DNA of 59,555 nt from a virus (IMGVR_UViG_3300036770_007637:1-59555); one strand, 5' to 3'. Shown: positions 48,864 through 57,678, counted from the stretch's first letter. Program-made: numbers and translations. The notes: generated from the sequence alone by a model not told the origin.

Positions 48864-49452
48864 TTGTTTTTCCTTTATAAAGAGTGACCAAGACATCTGG
48901 CCATGTGCGTGTGATCTCCAGAGGCTGTCCGAAATTCTCTCGGATCCATCTGGAGTTGAACGAACTCCACTGGAGATCGTGTTGGTTAGCCCAGACCAGC
49001 ATGGCCTGGTTTTGCTGCGAGATGCCAGCCATCATGCCGCTCTCATCTCGATATTCTTGATAGTTTGGGTAAGCAATATCAAATCCACCGGCCTTGTACC
49101 ACCATGCGAAACTGACCATGTCAGGTCGATAGACCAACATGATCCAGTCATTAGGGAACGCCGAAGCCACTTCATCTAGCTTCACTGCCCAGTTATGGCT
49201 TTTGACTATCCGGGTCCCTCCTGGTTGACTCCAAGCCGAATTGATATGATTTTCTTCTAGTAGAGGTTTGCGCTCCATGCCCTCGCCAAAATACGCACCT
49301 CGATGCCCAGTGAATCCATCTAAATGTGCATCGTAAAATCTAGAATCATCATGGTCTGATGTGTTGATTCCGTCGAGTCGTTCTAGTTCCTGGCTTATGC
49401 CCGACCATTTGGATCCAGGAACTCCTGTGAAAAATATTTTATCGGGTAGCAT
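48856..49452 (-). CDS. Sulfotransferase-like protein
   Basis: 198 residues. FFTGVPGSKWSGISQELE (from residue 7) is the 5'-phosphosulfate loop; KSHNWAVKLDEVASAF and LVYRPDMVSFAWWYKAGG fit the 3'-phosphate-binding segment of PAPS-dependent sulfotransferases. Shorter than host enzymes. Such genes occur in T4-like marine phages. The acceptor may be a polysaccharide or small molecule. Overlaps the TctC gene start by 8 bases. Confidence 0.78.
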   Translation of the reverse strand: MLPDKIFFTGVPGSKWSGISQELERLDGINTSDHDDSRFYDAHLDGFTGHRGAYFGEGMERKPLLEENHINSAWSQPGGTRIVKSHNWAVKLDEVASAFPNDWIMLVYRPDMVSFAWWYKAGGFDIAYPNYQEYRDESGMMAGISQQNQAMLVWANQHDLQWSSFNSRWIRENFGQPLEITRTWPDVLVTLYKGKTNA

Positions 49453-49696
49453 AGAGATAGATCAATCCTGGTATGATGATAAAAAACTGTGGGAGAAAAT
49501 TAGTGATAATAGCCTTTTCATTCCATTTCCACCCTACATATACCCAGCCGCTGGCGCCAACTAGTTGTAGCATAGAATTCCAAGGAGTTATTCCCAGAAC
49601 ATGTAATACCATGGCACAGAGTATGGTAAAGGCACTGACCCATTTGACTATTCGAGTATAGTCGTGATTTTTGTTCTCAGACGTGATTGTTTGCAT
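49439..49696 (-). CDS. Small membrane protein
   Basis: 85 residues with three hydrophobic segments (KWVSAFTILCAMVLHVLGIT; WNSMLQLVGASGWVYVGW; NFLPQFFIIIPGLIYLYA). It overlaps the sulfotransferase-like gene by 14 bases and is divergent to the methyltransferase. Despite lying near tctA it does not resemble TctB (four segments, about 150 residues). Confidence 0.75.
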   Translation of the reverse strand: MQTITSENKNHDYTRIVKWVSAFTILCAMVLHVLGITPWNSMLQLVGASGWVYVGWKWNEKAIITNFLPQFFIIIPGLIYLYATR

Positions 49697-49705
49697 AATT
49701 ACTGT

Positions 49706-49734
49706 TATATACCAAAAAAATCTTTTCTGGTAAA
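49706..49734 (-). promoter_or_regulatory. Putative sigma70-type promoter, minus strand
   Basis: -35 TTTACC (49729-49734), 17-bp spacer, -10 TATATA (49706-49711), nine bases before the ATG at 49696. Confidence 0.45.
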
Positions 49735-49740
49735 TTTTTT

Positions 49741-49749
49741 TGCTAGAAT
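49741..49749 (+). promoter_or_regulatory. Extended -10 promoter, plus strand
   Basis: TGCTAGAAT (TGn plus TAGAAT) before the methyltransferase gene; no clear -35. Confidence 0.4.
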
Positions 49750-49762
49750 CAAGGAAAAAATA

Positions 49763-50488
49763 ATGAACACTAAAATTTTTGCTCTAATCACAGAAAATTT
49801 ACAGCAGGCATTTTCGTTGCCCAAATACGCCGATATCAAGATTGATCGCGATACCCAGATAGACGCTTTGCCCTGGACTCCGGCTAGATTTGCAAAATTC
49901 AAACAAAAGATACAGCAGACACTCGATCTTGAATCAGAATTCTCGGGCACTGTGGAAGAAACAGTAAACGACTTTGATAAAAAATATCTCAATAGGTTCT
50001 TTGGAGAGATATGGAAACCAAAGACTGAGAAGTACGGTTATACTGGATGGGGCATAGTGGACGAAGTCATGAAATATCATCCCAAGAAAGTACTAGATGT
50101 GGGTTGCGGCTACAATCAGTTCAAAGGACGTATCCCCAATCTCATTGGTATCGATCCCTACAATAACTGTGCTGATTACATGGTTGATATATTGGAATAC
50201 AATGTAGGACTGGGCACTTACGATGCTATCATTGCGCTGGGATCCATAAACTTCAACAGCCAAGAAGATATCGAAGCACGAGTAGAACAATGCGTCAAAC
50301 TCATGGCTCCAAAAGCACGTATGTATGTGAGGGCCAATCCTGGTATACAATGGCCCAATGGACCGTGGGTCGATATCTTTGCATGGAGCTTTGAAAAAGC
50401 CCATGAGATAGCGGTCAAGTTCGATCTTGAACTAGAAGCATTCAAGAAAGATCAGGACCGCTTGTACTGGGTTTATATCAAGCGTTAG
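49763..50488 (+). CDS. SAM-dependent methyltransferase
   Basis: 241 residues from MNTKIFALITENLQQAFSLP; an AAGGAAAAA ribosome site precedes this ATG. VLDVGCGYNQF is motif I of class I methyltransferases; LIGIDPYNNCADYMV gives the acidic loop after strand 2, and YDAIIALGSINF is motif IV. It transfers a methyl group from SAM to an unknown target. It is the second plus-strand gene in the window and converges with the oxygenase gene, sharing 4 bases. Confidence 0.88.
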   Translation: MNTKIFALITENLQQAFSLPKYADIKIDRDTQIDALPWTPARFAKFKQKIQQTLDLESEFSGTVEETVNDFDKKYLNRFFGEIWKPKTEKYGYTGWGIVDEVMKYHPKKVLDVGCGYNQFKGRIPNLIGIDPYNNCADYMVDILEYNVGLGTYDAIIALGSINFNSQEDIEARVEQCVKLMAPKARMYVRANPGIQWPNGPWVDIFAWSFEKAHEIAVKFDLELEAFKKDQDRLYWVYIKR

Positions 50489-51198
50489 ACTTCGATAGCA
50501 TCCACACTACGAGCTAACTTTAGAAATTCCTCAGTCTTTGGACCACGCACTCCCGTGGTCACTAAGCTCACTCGAGGTGCCAGTCCCGCATTGGCTGTGC
50601 AGTGGGGAACATTTTTCCAATCAAAGTAGTGTATGTCCCCAGCCTTCCACCCTTGATAGGTATAGTTACCGTATTGATAAAAATGTCCGGGTTCCCAATC
50701 CGTGAGCATGATCATTATACGCATGATCTTATCGGGATCTTCAGGATAGATACGACCTAACTTGTCGATGTGCTTGGTAAACACTTCTCCGGTCATTTGG
50801 GCATGTGCTTTGTCATGCCCATTTTCCAAACCAATCATGTCGCACATCTTTTTGAGAGTAGGCGGAAGCTCGTGTCCCATGCGACACAGAGTAAGGCTAG
50901 GATCACCGCCGGCTTTGATGATATCATACTCTTCAGCATCGATCCAGTTGTTTGGAGGTGTGTTGGTACCGCCATCTCCGCGATCGGTATTGCCGCCATA
51001 TACACGAGTCCGCCATGAACTGGGTTTGCTGTGCTCGATTACCCATTCTATCTCATCTTTCCAATCTCCTATGAAACGACCAACAGGAAAGATACAATCG
51101 TATCTATGATCGAATCGTGTGTTATCAAAATGATAGAAGCTCTGTGCTTTGGTTGATTCCCAACTGCTCTTGATATCTTTATACTGTATATCGCTCAT
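50485..51198 (-). CDS. 2-oxoglutarate/Fe(II)-dependent oxygenase-like protein
   Basis: 237 residues. The iron facial triad is probably His143-x-Asp145 (FTKHIDKLG) and His199 (VPHCTANAG); Arg209 (APRVSLVTTGV) suits 2-oxoglutarate binding. FYQYGNYTYQGWKAGDIHYF is the central jelly-roll strand pair. It resembles aspartyl/asparaginyl hydroxylase-like phage enzymes. Substrate unknown. ATGA overlap with the second TctC gene, so the two are coupled. Confidence 0.82.
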   Translation of the reverse strand: MSDIQYKDIKSSWESTKAQSFYHFDNTRFDHRYDCIFPVGRFIGDWKDEIEWVIEHSKPSSWRTRVYGGNTDRGDGGTNTPPNNWIDAEEYDIIKAGGDPSLTLCRMGHELPPTLKKMCDMIGLENGHDKAHAQMTGEVFTKHIDKLGRIYPEDPDKIMRIMIMLTDWEPGHFYQYGNYTYQGWKAGDIHYFDWKNVPHCTANAGLAPRVSLVTTGVRGPKTEEFLKLARSVDAIEV

Positions 51199-52241
51199 TT
51201 TTTCACTAGCTCTTTCTTATAAACTGCCCTGACATTGTAGGCTTTTTCGTGCCACCAGACCAAGGTATCGAGATTGCGTTCGTTGATCTGGCGAAACAGA
51301 TTTTTTGCTACCTGATTGGCTTCTTCTCCGATGATCCACTGATAGCGACCGCTGTCCCGTTCGATTTCTGTGGCTGCCACAGGATCTTTGAGCATATTAC
51401 GCACTGCTTGGCGGATCTTTTCTGTGTTAGGATTTCCTTTGTTGACCCACAATACTTTTTGTAGTACGTTGTTCCAGCGACGTGCCAACACATAGGCTTC
51501 GTACACATCGCCCGAAGGTTGTACACCCCAGGTCTTTTTGTACACGTCGTCGAATTGGAATCCTACAAAATTAGGATTCTCGATCTCTCGATCGGTTTTG
51601 AAATCATACACACCATGTGTGAACCACATGCGAGCCAAAGGTTCTTTTTCGTAAAATTTGTACCAACTAGTAGGAGGATCGCGAGTGACATTGAATTCAC
51701 CGCTGAGGAAGTTGCGGCGTATCTCACTACCTTTGACACCATTGACCCAAACCACTCGATCTCGCCAGCAAGCCAACATAGAATCTCGATCTTTTTGTGG
51801 ACCACACATCATGAGGCCCATAGCCATGCCATCTACCAAGGCGTTGCCAGCACCGAAACGTAGTTTCTGTGTTTTGGCATCAAAGTCTGTACGCTTGGCC
51901 ACAAACAGATCCAGATTCATCAACCCGATAGCATCATACTGGCCAAAATCGAAATCCACTGGAGTGACCAGATAGTTCACTGCATTGCTGCCTAAACTGA
52001 CCATGATGGTCTTGTCTTCGAATCTCAGTTTGTTATGGAATTCGTTGAATCCTGGAATGTTGCGAGCACCGGGAATGTGCTGGATAGTCACTGGTTCACC
52101 GAGGTGTTTTTCCAGATGCTTGGCGATCACCGCGGCCCATACAGCGCCACCGGATCCTGGTTCGCTGGGAACCACTAGTTTGTAATCTGCCCAGGCAGTG
52201 GAACCTACCAACATCATCAATGCTAAAAGTAATTTTTTCAT
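51195..52241 (-). CDS. TctC/Bug-type periplasmic binding protein 2
   Basis: 348 residues with signal peptide MKKLLLALMMLVGSTAWA. VVPSEPGSGGAVWAAVIAKH and EPVTIQHIPGARNIPGFNEF match its paralogue at 47811 closely; both share 'VVWVNG[L/V]KG' and 'VLWV[D/N][K/R]GNPNT' near the middle and end. The two may differ in ligand preference. It lies directly downstream of tctA and upstream of the oxygenase. Ribosome site GAGGAAAG. Confidence 0.9.
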   Translation of the reverse strand: MKKLLLALMMLVGSTAWADYKLVVPSEPGSGGAVWAAVIAKHLEKHLGEPVTIQHIPGARNIPGFNEFHNKLRFEDKTIMVSLGSNAVNYLVTPVDFDFGQYDAIGLMNLDLFVAKRTDFDAKTQKLRFGAGNALVDGMAMGLMMCGPQKDRDSMLACWRDRVVWVNGVKGSEIRRNFLSGEFNVTRDPPTSWYKFYEKEPLARMWFTHGVYDFKTDREIENPNFVGFQFDDVYKKTWGVQPSGDVYEAYVLARRWNNVLQKVLWVNKGNPNTEKIRQAVRNMLKDPVAATEIERDSGRYQWIIGEEANQVAKNLFRQINERNLDTLVWWHEKAYNVRAVYKKELVKK

Positions 52242-52250
52242 TTGCTTTCC

Positions 52251-53696
52251 TCAGTTATAATCTATACCGCGTCCGCGTCTCGTGAATGACCATATCAACA
52301 ATACCACGCCTAATATTATCAGAGTCAGTGTTATGGGTCTGGTAAAAAACACAGTCCAGTCATACAATGTAAATGCCTGTTGTGTATAATTCTCTAGCTT
52401 TTCACTGACTATGAATGTCAAGAGCACAGCAGGTCTGCTAATCTGGAAATATTTACATGCTATACCTATGGCACTGCAAATAAAGAGTATGTAAAAATCG
52501 TTGACTGTCTGTGTGTACTGGAAACAAGCCCATGTGATTACTGCGATGATCAGAGAACTGTAGATCCAATAAGGTATCTCTAAAATCTTCACGATCAATC
52601 TAGTGGCAAACAACCCAATCACACAACTGATTATCGTGGCCGCTACGAAACTGCCGCCCACTGCCCAGATCATGCGATCGTCTTCTAACAATGAAGGTGT
52701 CCCTAGCTCAAGCCCGAAGTACATGCAAACCGCCATGACCACTGCGGCAAAAGGTGCAGCAGGAATGCCAAACAGCAAAGTAGGAATCATGCTAGATGCT
52801 TTTTGTGCGTTGTTTGCTCCTTCACACCCTAGGAGGCCTTTGGGATTGCCGTTGCCAAACTTTTCATTGCTGTGCTTGGCCACAGTGGACCCGTAGGCCA
52901 CGATATCACCTATGGTACCACCGGCACCTGGTAGCATACCTGTGATGAATCCTATCACTCCGCCACGCCCTACATCACGCCAATTCTCCCGACAATCTCT
53001 CCAGGCCTGGCGCATCTGAGACCAATAAGTTTTCTTATCTATAGATTCTATACGCATATGCCTTTGATGCCAACCTTCGATAAGTTCAGGCACAGCAAAC
53101 AATCCAGCGATCATTGGAATAAATTGTATGCCAGCTTCAAGGTACTCCCAACCAAAAGTAAATCTCGGTGCGGCTGTGCTGGGATCCAACCCGATCAATC
53201 CCAAGAACATGCCCAGTGAGATCGCTACTGCGGCTCGGATATAACTCTTGCTGGTTATCAAGCCCACACAGGCCAAGCTCAAGAAAATAAACGCCGCGAA
53301 TTCTGGTATACCAAAGTACAGCACTATTTTACTGTAGTATGGCATGAAAGCGAACGCCAATGTGCCCCAGATCAAACCATTGATGGTACTGTCGATCAAT
53401 GCTATGCCGATAGCACGAGCTCCTTCGCCGCGTTTGGCCATGGGATGGCCATCGATGATCGATGCGGCAGTCTGTCCTCCCCCGGGGATACCTGTGAGGA
53501 TAGAAGTATAACTGTCGCCGGTACTAGAAGCTGCCACCAGACTGATAAGGAAAGCCAATCCTAGATACGGGTCTGCCTGGAAGAAATGGGCCAGACTGAA
53601 CACTGTCAGCAACCCAGTGGTAGCTCCAGCCACTGGTATCACGCCAATGACGAATCCATAGATGCTACCAATCAAGCACCAGATGATATATTCCAT
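52251..53696 (-). CDS. tctA: TctA-family permease (tripartite tricarboxylate transporter)
   Basis: 481 residues, about 10-12 membrane segments. ILTGIPGGGQTAASIIDGHP and PMAKRGEGARAIGIALIDST correspond to the first TctA signature; ITGMLPGAGGTIGDIVAYGS to the second, and the third, FGIPAAPFAAVVMAV, is also clear. The family moves tricarboxylates and other organic acids using a cation gradient together with TctC and the small subunit TctB. No TctB gene is seen in the window. Transcribed with the second TctC gene (9-base gap). Confidence 0.92.
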   Translation of the reverse strand: MEYIIWCLIGSIYGFVIGVIPVAGATTGLLTVFSLAHFFQADPYLGLAFLISLVAASSTGDSYTSILTGIPGGGQTAASIIDGHPMAKRGEGARAIGIALIDSTINGLIWGTLAFAFMPYYSKIVLYFGIPEFAAFIFLSLACVGLITSKSYIRAAVAISLGMFLGLIGLDPSTAAPRFTFGWEYLEAGIQFIPMIAGLFAVPELIEGWHQRHMRIESIDKKTYWSQMRQAWRDCRENWRDVGRGGVIGFITGMLPGAGGTIGDIVAYGSTVAKHSNEKFGNGNPKGLLGCEGANNAQKASSMIPTLLFGIPAAPFAAVVMAVCMYFGLELGTPSLLEDDRMIWAVGGSFVAATIISCVIGLFATRLIVKILEIPYWIYSSLIIAVITWACFQYTQTVNDFYILFICSAIGIACKYFQISRPAVLLTFIVSEKLENYTQQAFTLYDWTVFFTRPITLTLIILGVVLLIWSFTRRGRGIDYN

Positions 53697-53697
53697 A

Positions 53698-54258
53698 TCA
53701 GACCTCCAACAAGCGTGCGATAGGATTAGTCAGGACAGGATGAGTTTGGCGTTCTGGGTGCCATACTATGGCATGTATAGGCAATGATTTGTGGCTAAAC
53801 GCTTCGATCCTGCCATCATTGTCCCAAGCCTCTGCTAAGAAATCTGGCCCAATGGAATCGATGCATTGTGTATGATAACTGTTGACCTCTAGCTTTTCCG
53901 ACTCAATGATCACTGTATGCGTGGTACCATGATGTCCTTCGCAACGACCATTTTTACCGCCGCCGAGATCATTGATAACAAACGCACCATGACAGATTCC
54001 GATTATGGGAATGTTATTGATCACTGCCCAAGCGTAGGCGAAATCTTCAGTCATGTGCCGTGCATAACTGTCCGGGCCGCCGGTTATCAGCAGGCAATCC
54101 ATGCCAAGTGATCCAAAATCCTTCTGCAAGAGATTTGGTATGGTCACTAGCTCGTGCCCTTGTAGAAAATCATACCATACTCGTTCCAGTGCATCAAATA
54201 CAAATTGGCCTGCGGTGTTTTCTATGACTACTTCTCGTTGTGTAAGAGCTATGCGCAT
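53698..54258 (-). CDS. Class I glutamine amidotransferase-like (PuuD/C26-type) protein
   Basis: 186 residues. LLITGGPDS, the nucleophile elbow IIGICHGAFV (Cys89) and WHPERQ (His and Glu near residues 166-168) form a full Cys-His-Glu triad. The length and RWY-type start (LERVWYDFLQGHEL) recall gamma-glutamyl hydrolases such as PuuD. It may hydrolyse gamma-glutamyl amides or act as amidotransferase subunit. One base before tctA. A late-type terminator lies just upstream. Confidence 0.85.
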   Translation of the reverse strand: MRIALTQREVVIENTAGQFVFDALERVWYDFLQGHELVTIPNLLQKDFGSLGMDCLLITGGPDSYARHMTEDFAYAWAVINNIPIIGICHGAFVINDLGGGKNGRCEGHHGTTHTVIIESEKLEVNSYHTQCIDSIGPDFLAEAWDNDGRIEAFSHKSLPIHAIVWHPERQTHPVLTNPIARLLEV

Positions 54259-54260
54259 AT

Positions 54261-54296
54261 AAAAGAAAAGGGGTTAAGTATTTCTACTTAACCCCT
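54261..54296 (-). terminator. Intrinsic terminator after the ferritin-like genes
   Basis: 12-bp stem AGGGGTTAAGTA/TACTTAACCCCT, loop GAAA, followed on the minus strand by TTTTCTTTT. Confidence 0.9.
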
Positions 54297-54317
54297 GGGT
54301 TGACGCTGATCTAAATT

Positions 54318-55046
54318 TTAGATAGCTACACGCAGTTCACGTGTGGGCTGACCATAACTCTCGATCATGATGTCTTTCATTTCTTGTGTGGGAGCAGTGT
54401 TGCTCAAGCAAGAAACTTCATACAGGTCCCAGTACATGTCTTTGACCAGGTCCATGACTTTCTGTTGTGCTTCTGCAGACTGACAGAGCTGTTCTAGTTT
54501 CATGCGACCAATCTTGCTGTGGAACTTCTCATCACGAGCGATGCGAGCATAACGGCTGGCGACGAACTGATCTTCCACGATGTCAGCCATGGTCTGCCAT
54601 ACCACGGCAGCACGACCTTCGGCCAAGAACTGATATACAGCAAGGACCATAGGGTCGTTGTGTGCTTCGTACTTGTCGATCAGGCTAGCACCCTGGCTGG
54701 GGTTCTTGGTACCATGTGTACGCTGGGCATCATAGATATCAATAGGACCACCATTGATGTGCTCCAGCACTTCCATAACGAGTTGGAAATGCTTGGCTTC
54801 GTCCATGGCCTGCTTGGAAAGCAACAGGCACTCTTTGGGATCGGTGTCCACAGGCAGAGCGGCCACTTTCTGGCTGATCTCGACCATGTTCCAACGCTCG
54901 TTGAACATCTTGCGCTTGAAATGCTCAAGCAGTGATTCTTTGCTGGGCTTGCTGTTGAAGTATTCGCGGGCAACAAGATCGCTGACCTTGTAGATACCCT
55001 GGAAATCTTGCTCCAGTTCGTCCAAGAAAATTTTGACTGGTTTCAT
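54318..55046 (-). CDS. Ferritin-like diiron protein A
   Basis: 242 residues from MKPVKIFLDELEQDFQGIYK (AAGGAACC ribosome site). Four-helix-bundle ligands can be placed: Glu50/Glu56 in NERWNMVEI, ExxH at 83-86 (DEAKHF), Glu143 in AEGRAA, Glu158 in VEDQF and ExxH at 173-176 (DEKFH). This is a carboxylate-bridged diiron pattern. It could store iron, oxidise Fe(II) or be an oxygenase; the length exceeds classical ferritin. It is a paralogue of the gene immediately upstream. Confidence 0.82.
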   Translation of the reverse strand: MKPVKIFLDELEQDFQGIYKVSDLVAREYFNSKPSKESLLEHFKRKMFNERWNMVEISQKVAALPVDTDPKECLLLSKQAMDEAKHFQLVMEVLEHINGGPIDIYDAQRTHGTKNPSQGASLIDKYEAHNDPMVLAVYQFLAEGRAAVVWQTMADIVEDQFVASRYARIARDEKFHSKIGRMKLEQLCQSAEAQQKVMDLVKDMYWDLYEVSCLSNTAPTQEMKDIMIESYGQPTRELRVAI

Positions 55047-55062
55047 TTTTCGTGGTTCCTTA

Positions 55063-55764
55063 TTATGCGACCTGGCCATAGGCGTCTTCGACCATGGCTT
55101 TGGATTCGGGCAACATGCCACACTTGAGGCAGTTGATGGTGTAGAGATCACGACGCATACCATCGATCACTGCCAACACACGCTGTTGTTGTTCTTCGTC
55201 TTTGCAGAGCTGGAGCAGTTTGCGCTTGCCGATATTGCTGTGGAACTTCTCATCACGAGCGATCTTGGCATACGATTTAGCAACAAATTCGTCTTCTACG
55301 CACTCGGCCATCATAGCCCAGTTACGAGCAGCACGACCTTCAGCAACAAACTGATACAGAGCTAACATGAGTTCATCATCGGCGGCTTCGTATTTGTCTA
55401 GCAGGCTTGCACCTTTGCTGGATTCGTTACCACGCTGGCTTTCCACAGCGGCCTCTACGTCAATGGGCGCACCATTGATGTGTTCGACCACACGCTTGAC
55501 CATGCGGAAATGATTGGCTTCATCGAACGCTTGCTTGGCCAGCAGATAGAGATCATCAGGGTTGGCATTACTACCAGCCTGGCTGATGTTTCCACTGATT
55601 TCTACCAGGTTCATACGCTCGTTTACCATACGGTTGATAAAGTGCTCAACCAACTCTTCTTTGCTGGGTTTGCTGTCAAAATAAGCCTTGACTTGCAATT
55701 CGCAGGCGCGGAACAGGGCTTCATTTTCCTGCTCCAACTTCTCAATAAAAGTTTCGACTTTCAT
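55063..55764 (-). CDS. Ferritin-like diiron protein B
   Basis: 233 residues from MKVETFIEKLEQENEALFRA; the ATG after AGGAAACCC is chosen between two adjacent Met codons. NERMNLVEI, FDEANHF, VAEGRAARNW, VEDEF and ARDEKFH repeat the ligand pattern of protein A. Roughly half of the residues are identical by eye, so this is a tandem duplication. A late promoter word stands further upstream. Confidence 0.82.
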   Translation of the reverse strand: MKVETFIEKLEQENEALFRACELQVKAYFDSKPSKEELVEHFINRMVNERMNLVEISGNISQAGSNANPDDLYLLAKQAFDEANHFRMVKRVVEHINGAPIDVEAAVESQRGNESSKGASLLDKYEAADDELMLALYQFVAEGRAARNWAMMAECVEDEFVAKSYAKIARDEKFHSNIGKRKLLQLCKDEEQQQRVLAVIDGMRRDLYTINCLKCGMLPESKAMVEDAYGQVA

Positions 55765-55816
55765 CATGGGTTTCCTATTCATAAAATGTGAGATCGATCA
55801 GTGCAATCCACAATCA

Positions 55817-55823
55817 TATTTAC
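55817..55823 (-). promoter_or_regulatory. Putative late promoter GTAAATA for the ferritin-like pair
   Basis: About 52 bases before the ATG at 55764. Confidence 0.5.
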
Positions 55824-55831
55824 CGATCTCT

Positions 55832-57013
55832 CTAGGTGTATTTACCTTTTTGGCAGGCTTTTTTGAGGTGCGTAAACGTCAGATGATCCGGCAACAGTTC
55901 TAAGAGCTGATCGCGATGATCAGCAAAGTTCAAGAGAGTAAGATCATCAAGCATGGCGACCCAAGGATTTCGTTCTAAAAAGTATACGGCTAGATTTGAG
56001 CCCGACGATGTCTTGGTTTTGAATCGATGATAGTAAGGGTCCTTGGTCCCTCGATATATGTAGTCCTTGGCTGCTTGTTTGTAATTTCCCACCGTATTCC
56101 CGTATTTTGCTCCATGCATATTGCTGGCCATCGACCAGAGCTGATACTCCTGCGTATCAAACCATGTTATCATGTGATCAAAGTAATCTCGGGCATTGTC
56201 CGAGCGACTCCAGCCTCCCCAAAGGAGAGTTCGTAGCTTGATAGAAACCCAGCTGTAGTTGAAAAATGTCCACCAAAAAAAATCATGATAGGAATTCACC
56301 GGAACATCCACAGATCCGAGATTTTCCGTCACAGTTTCATAATACCAACGACCAAATTCCTGATTATTTCTACCTAGATATTTGATGAGATCATCGGGTT
56401 CTTTGAAAATACTCTTGCTCATTGATTCTTTGTCATCTAGCATCATCATCTGGGCTATGCTACCGGCAAACAGCTGATCGGCGGGCTCGCCATTTATAAA
56501 AAAATGCTGATCATCGACATTGTGTATCCAATGGGATGAATCCAGGACTCTGAAGTTGGGTCTGATGAATTTGTTGAAGAACCATGGATATTCTGCTATA
56601 CTACCATGATTGCAGGCTATGCTGATGTTGCCCCAGTCGGACTTGGGTATGTTTTTCAGGATACTACAGACTATGGTCGTAGAATCGATGCCACCGCTCC
56701 AAAAAACGATCCAGGGAAGATTCCATTTTTGTTGTCTCAGTTCCAGGCATCGTAGATCGGTGGCCGCACCAAAATCCAGTGAGAAATCAGGTTGGAATTT
56801 TGGCATGCGCCAGCCAAGGATGTCTACGATATCGTTGGAAAATGGAAGATTGTTTTCTCCGGCCCTGACATATAGACTCTGTGTACCAGGATCAAAATTA
56901 GTATTGCAGAACTCAAGGCAATGCCAAGGATATGAAAAAGAATCTAGCAAGTTTCTAGATTCTGTATCTGCCAACAGAGATTGCTGATTCAAATAGATAA
57001 TTTTTTTGGCCAA
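55832..57013 (-). CDS. Asparagine-synthase-like PP-loop protein
   Basis: 393 residues from a TTG, with AAAGG ten bases upstream. VFWSGGIDSTTIVC (104-117) is the PP-loop that binds ATP; GEPADQLFAGS is the GADELFGG-type motif of the asparagine synthase family. No N-terminal glutaminase domain is present. Related stand-alone proteins form amide bonds, e.g. in peptide maturation. The gene is AT-rich relative to its neighbours and overlaps the 57618 gene by 25 bases, so the two form a pair. Confidence 0.8.
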   Translation of the reverse strand: MAKKIIYLNQQSLLADTESRNLLDSFSYPWHCLEFCNTNFDPGTQSLYVRAGENNLPFSNDIVDILGWRMPKFQPDFSLDFGAATDLRCLELRQQKWNLPWIVFWSGGIDSTTIVCSILKNIPKSDWGNISIACNHGSIAEYPWFFNKFIRPNFRVLDSSHWIHNVDDQHFFINGEPADQLFAGSIAQMMMLDDKESMSKSIFKEPDDLIKYLGRNNQEFGRWYYETVTENLGSVDVPVNSYHDFFWWTFFNYSWVSIKLRTLLWGGWSRSDNARDYFDHMITWFDTQEYQLWSMASNMHGAKYGNTVGNYKQAAKDYIYRGTKDPYYHRFKTKTSSGSNLAVYFLERNPWVAMLDDLTLLNFADHRDQLLELLPDHLTFTHLKKACQKGKYT

Positions 57014-57618
57014 CTCTCATAACCTTTTTTTAGTATGTCAGATGATTCTATGGTACTTTTTATCTTGGAGATTACTGTTGCATAATCTCTTTCAAGATAA
57101 AACAATGATTTCGTCAGATTTCCAAATTCAGATATAGTTCTATAGTTGCTTTCAGTGTCTAACAACAACATCTGATCTACAAATTGTTCGACTCGATACC
57201 AAGGATAAAAAACATTTTCTAACTGAGACTGGAAAAGAGACCAATGCCATATGGCTTGCATCCAATCTTTTTCTGCCTGTAAATCCCAATCACATGAACG
57301 ATCTACTGGAATCAACATGTTGGGTTTTAGTATTGATTCGTCTCGGTAAGAATGAGTGAGCCTGATATCTTGTTTGTTATCGATGCTCCAATTTTCACAG
57401 CAAGTGTTGTCTAACAATGTATGAGCATGATTCTCAGCCAGGGTCAGATCAAAAATATAGAGACTGAATCTCGATGACATCAGATCTTTGATTTTTTTGG
57501 CTATTTCCAGATCGTCGATAGTGAAAACGAATCGATCCAGGACTGGTTGATACAACCCGTAGTGCGGTTTTGCTGGATCATCTGGATAGCCGTATTCAAA
57601 AAATTTATCTGAAATCAT
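56989..57618 (-). CDS. Uncharacterised partner of the asparagine-synthase-like gene
   Basis: 209 residues from MISDKFFEYGYPDDPAKPHY. Aromatic- and Asp-rich, alpha/beta (LEIAKKIKDLMSSRFSLYIF; WHWSLFQSQLENVFYPWYRV). No motif recognised. A 15-base palindrome (57635-57649) lies just upstream of its start. Function unknown. Confidence 0.72.
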   Translation of the reverse strand: MISDKFFEYGYPDDPAKPHYGLYQPVLDRFVFTIDDLEIAKKIKDLMSSRFSLYIFDLTLAENHAHTLLDNTCCENWSIDNKQDIRLTHSYRDESILKPNMLIPVDRSCDWDLQAEKDWMQAIWHWSLFQSQLENVFYPWYRVEQFVDQMLLLDTESNYRTISEFGNLTKSLFYLERDYATVISKIKSTIESSDILKKGYESWPKKLSI

Positions 57619-57634
57619 ATATTCTATGTATAAA

Positions 57635-57649
57635 AGATCATGATGATCT
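57635..57649. promoter_or_regulatory. Palindrome upstream of the 57618 gene
   Basis: AGATCAT-n-ATGATCT, 7-bp arms around one base, 17 bases before the ATG. Operator or hairpin; undetermined. Confidence 0.4.
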
Positions 57650-57650
57650 A

Positions 57651-57678
57651 ATAGAAAAACCGCCCATTGGGCGGTTTT
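57651..57678 (-). terminator. Intrinsic terminator of the small exported protein
   Basis: 10-bp stem AAAACCGCCC/GGGCGGTTTT with a 3-nt loop, followed by T residues on the minus strand. Confidence 0.88.

Noticed and set aside
49439-49696. The small membrane protein as TctB
   Set aside because: Too short, three instead of four membrane segments, and no TctB-like pattern.
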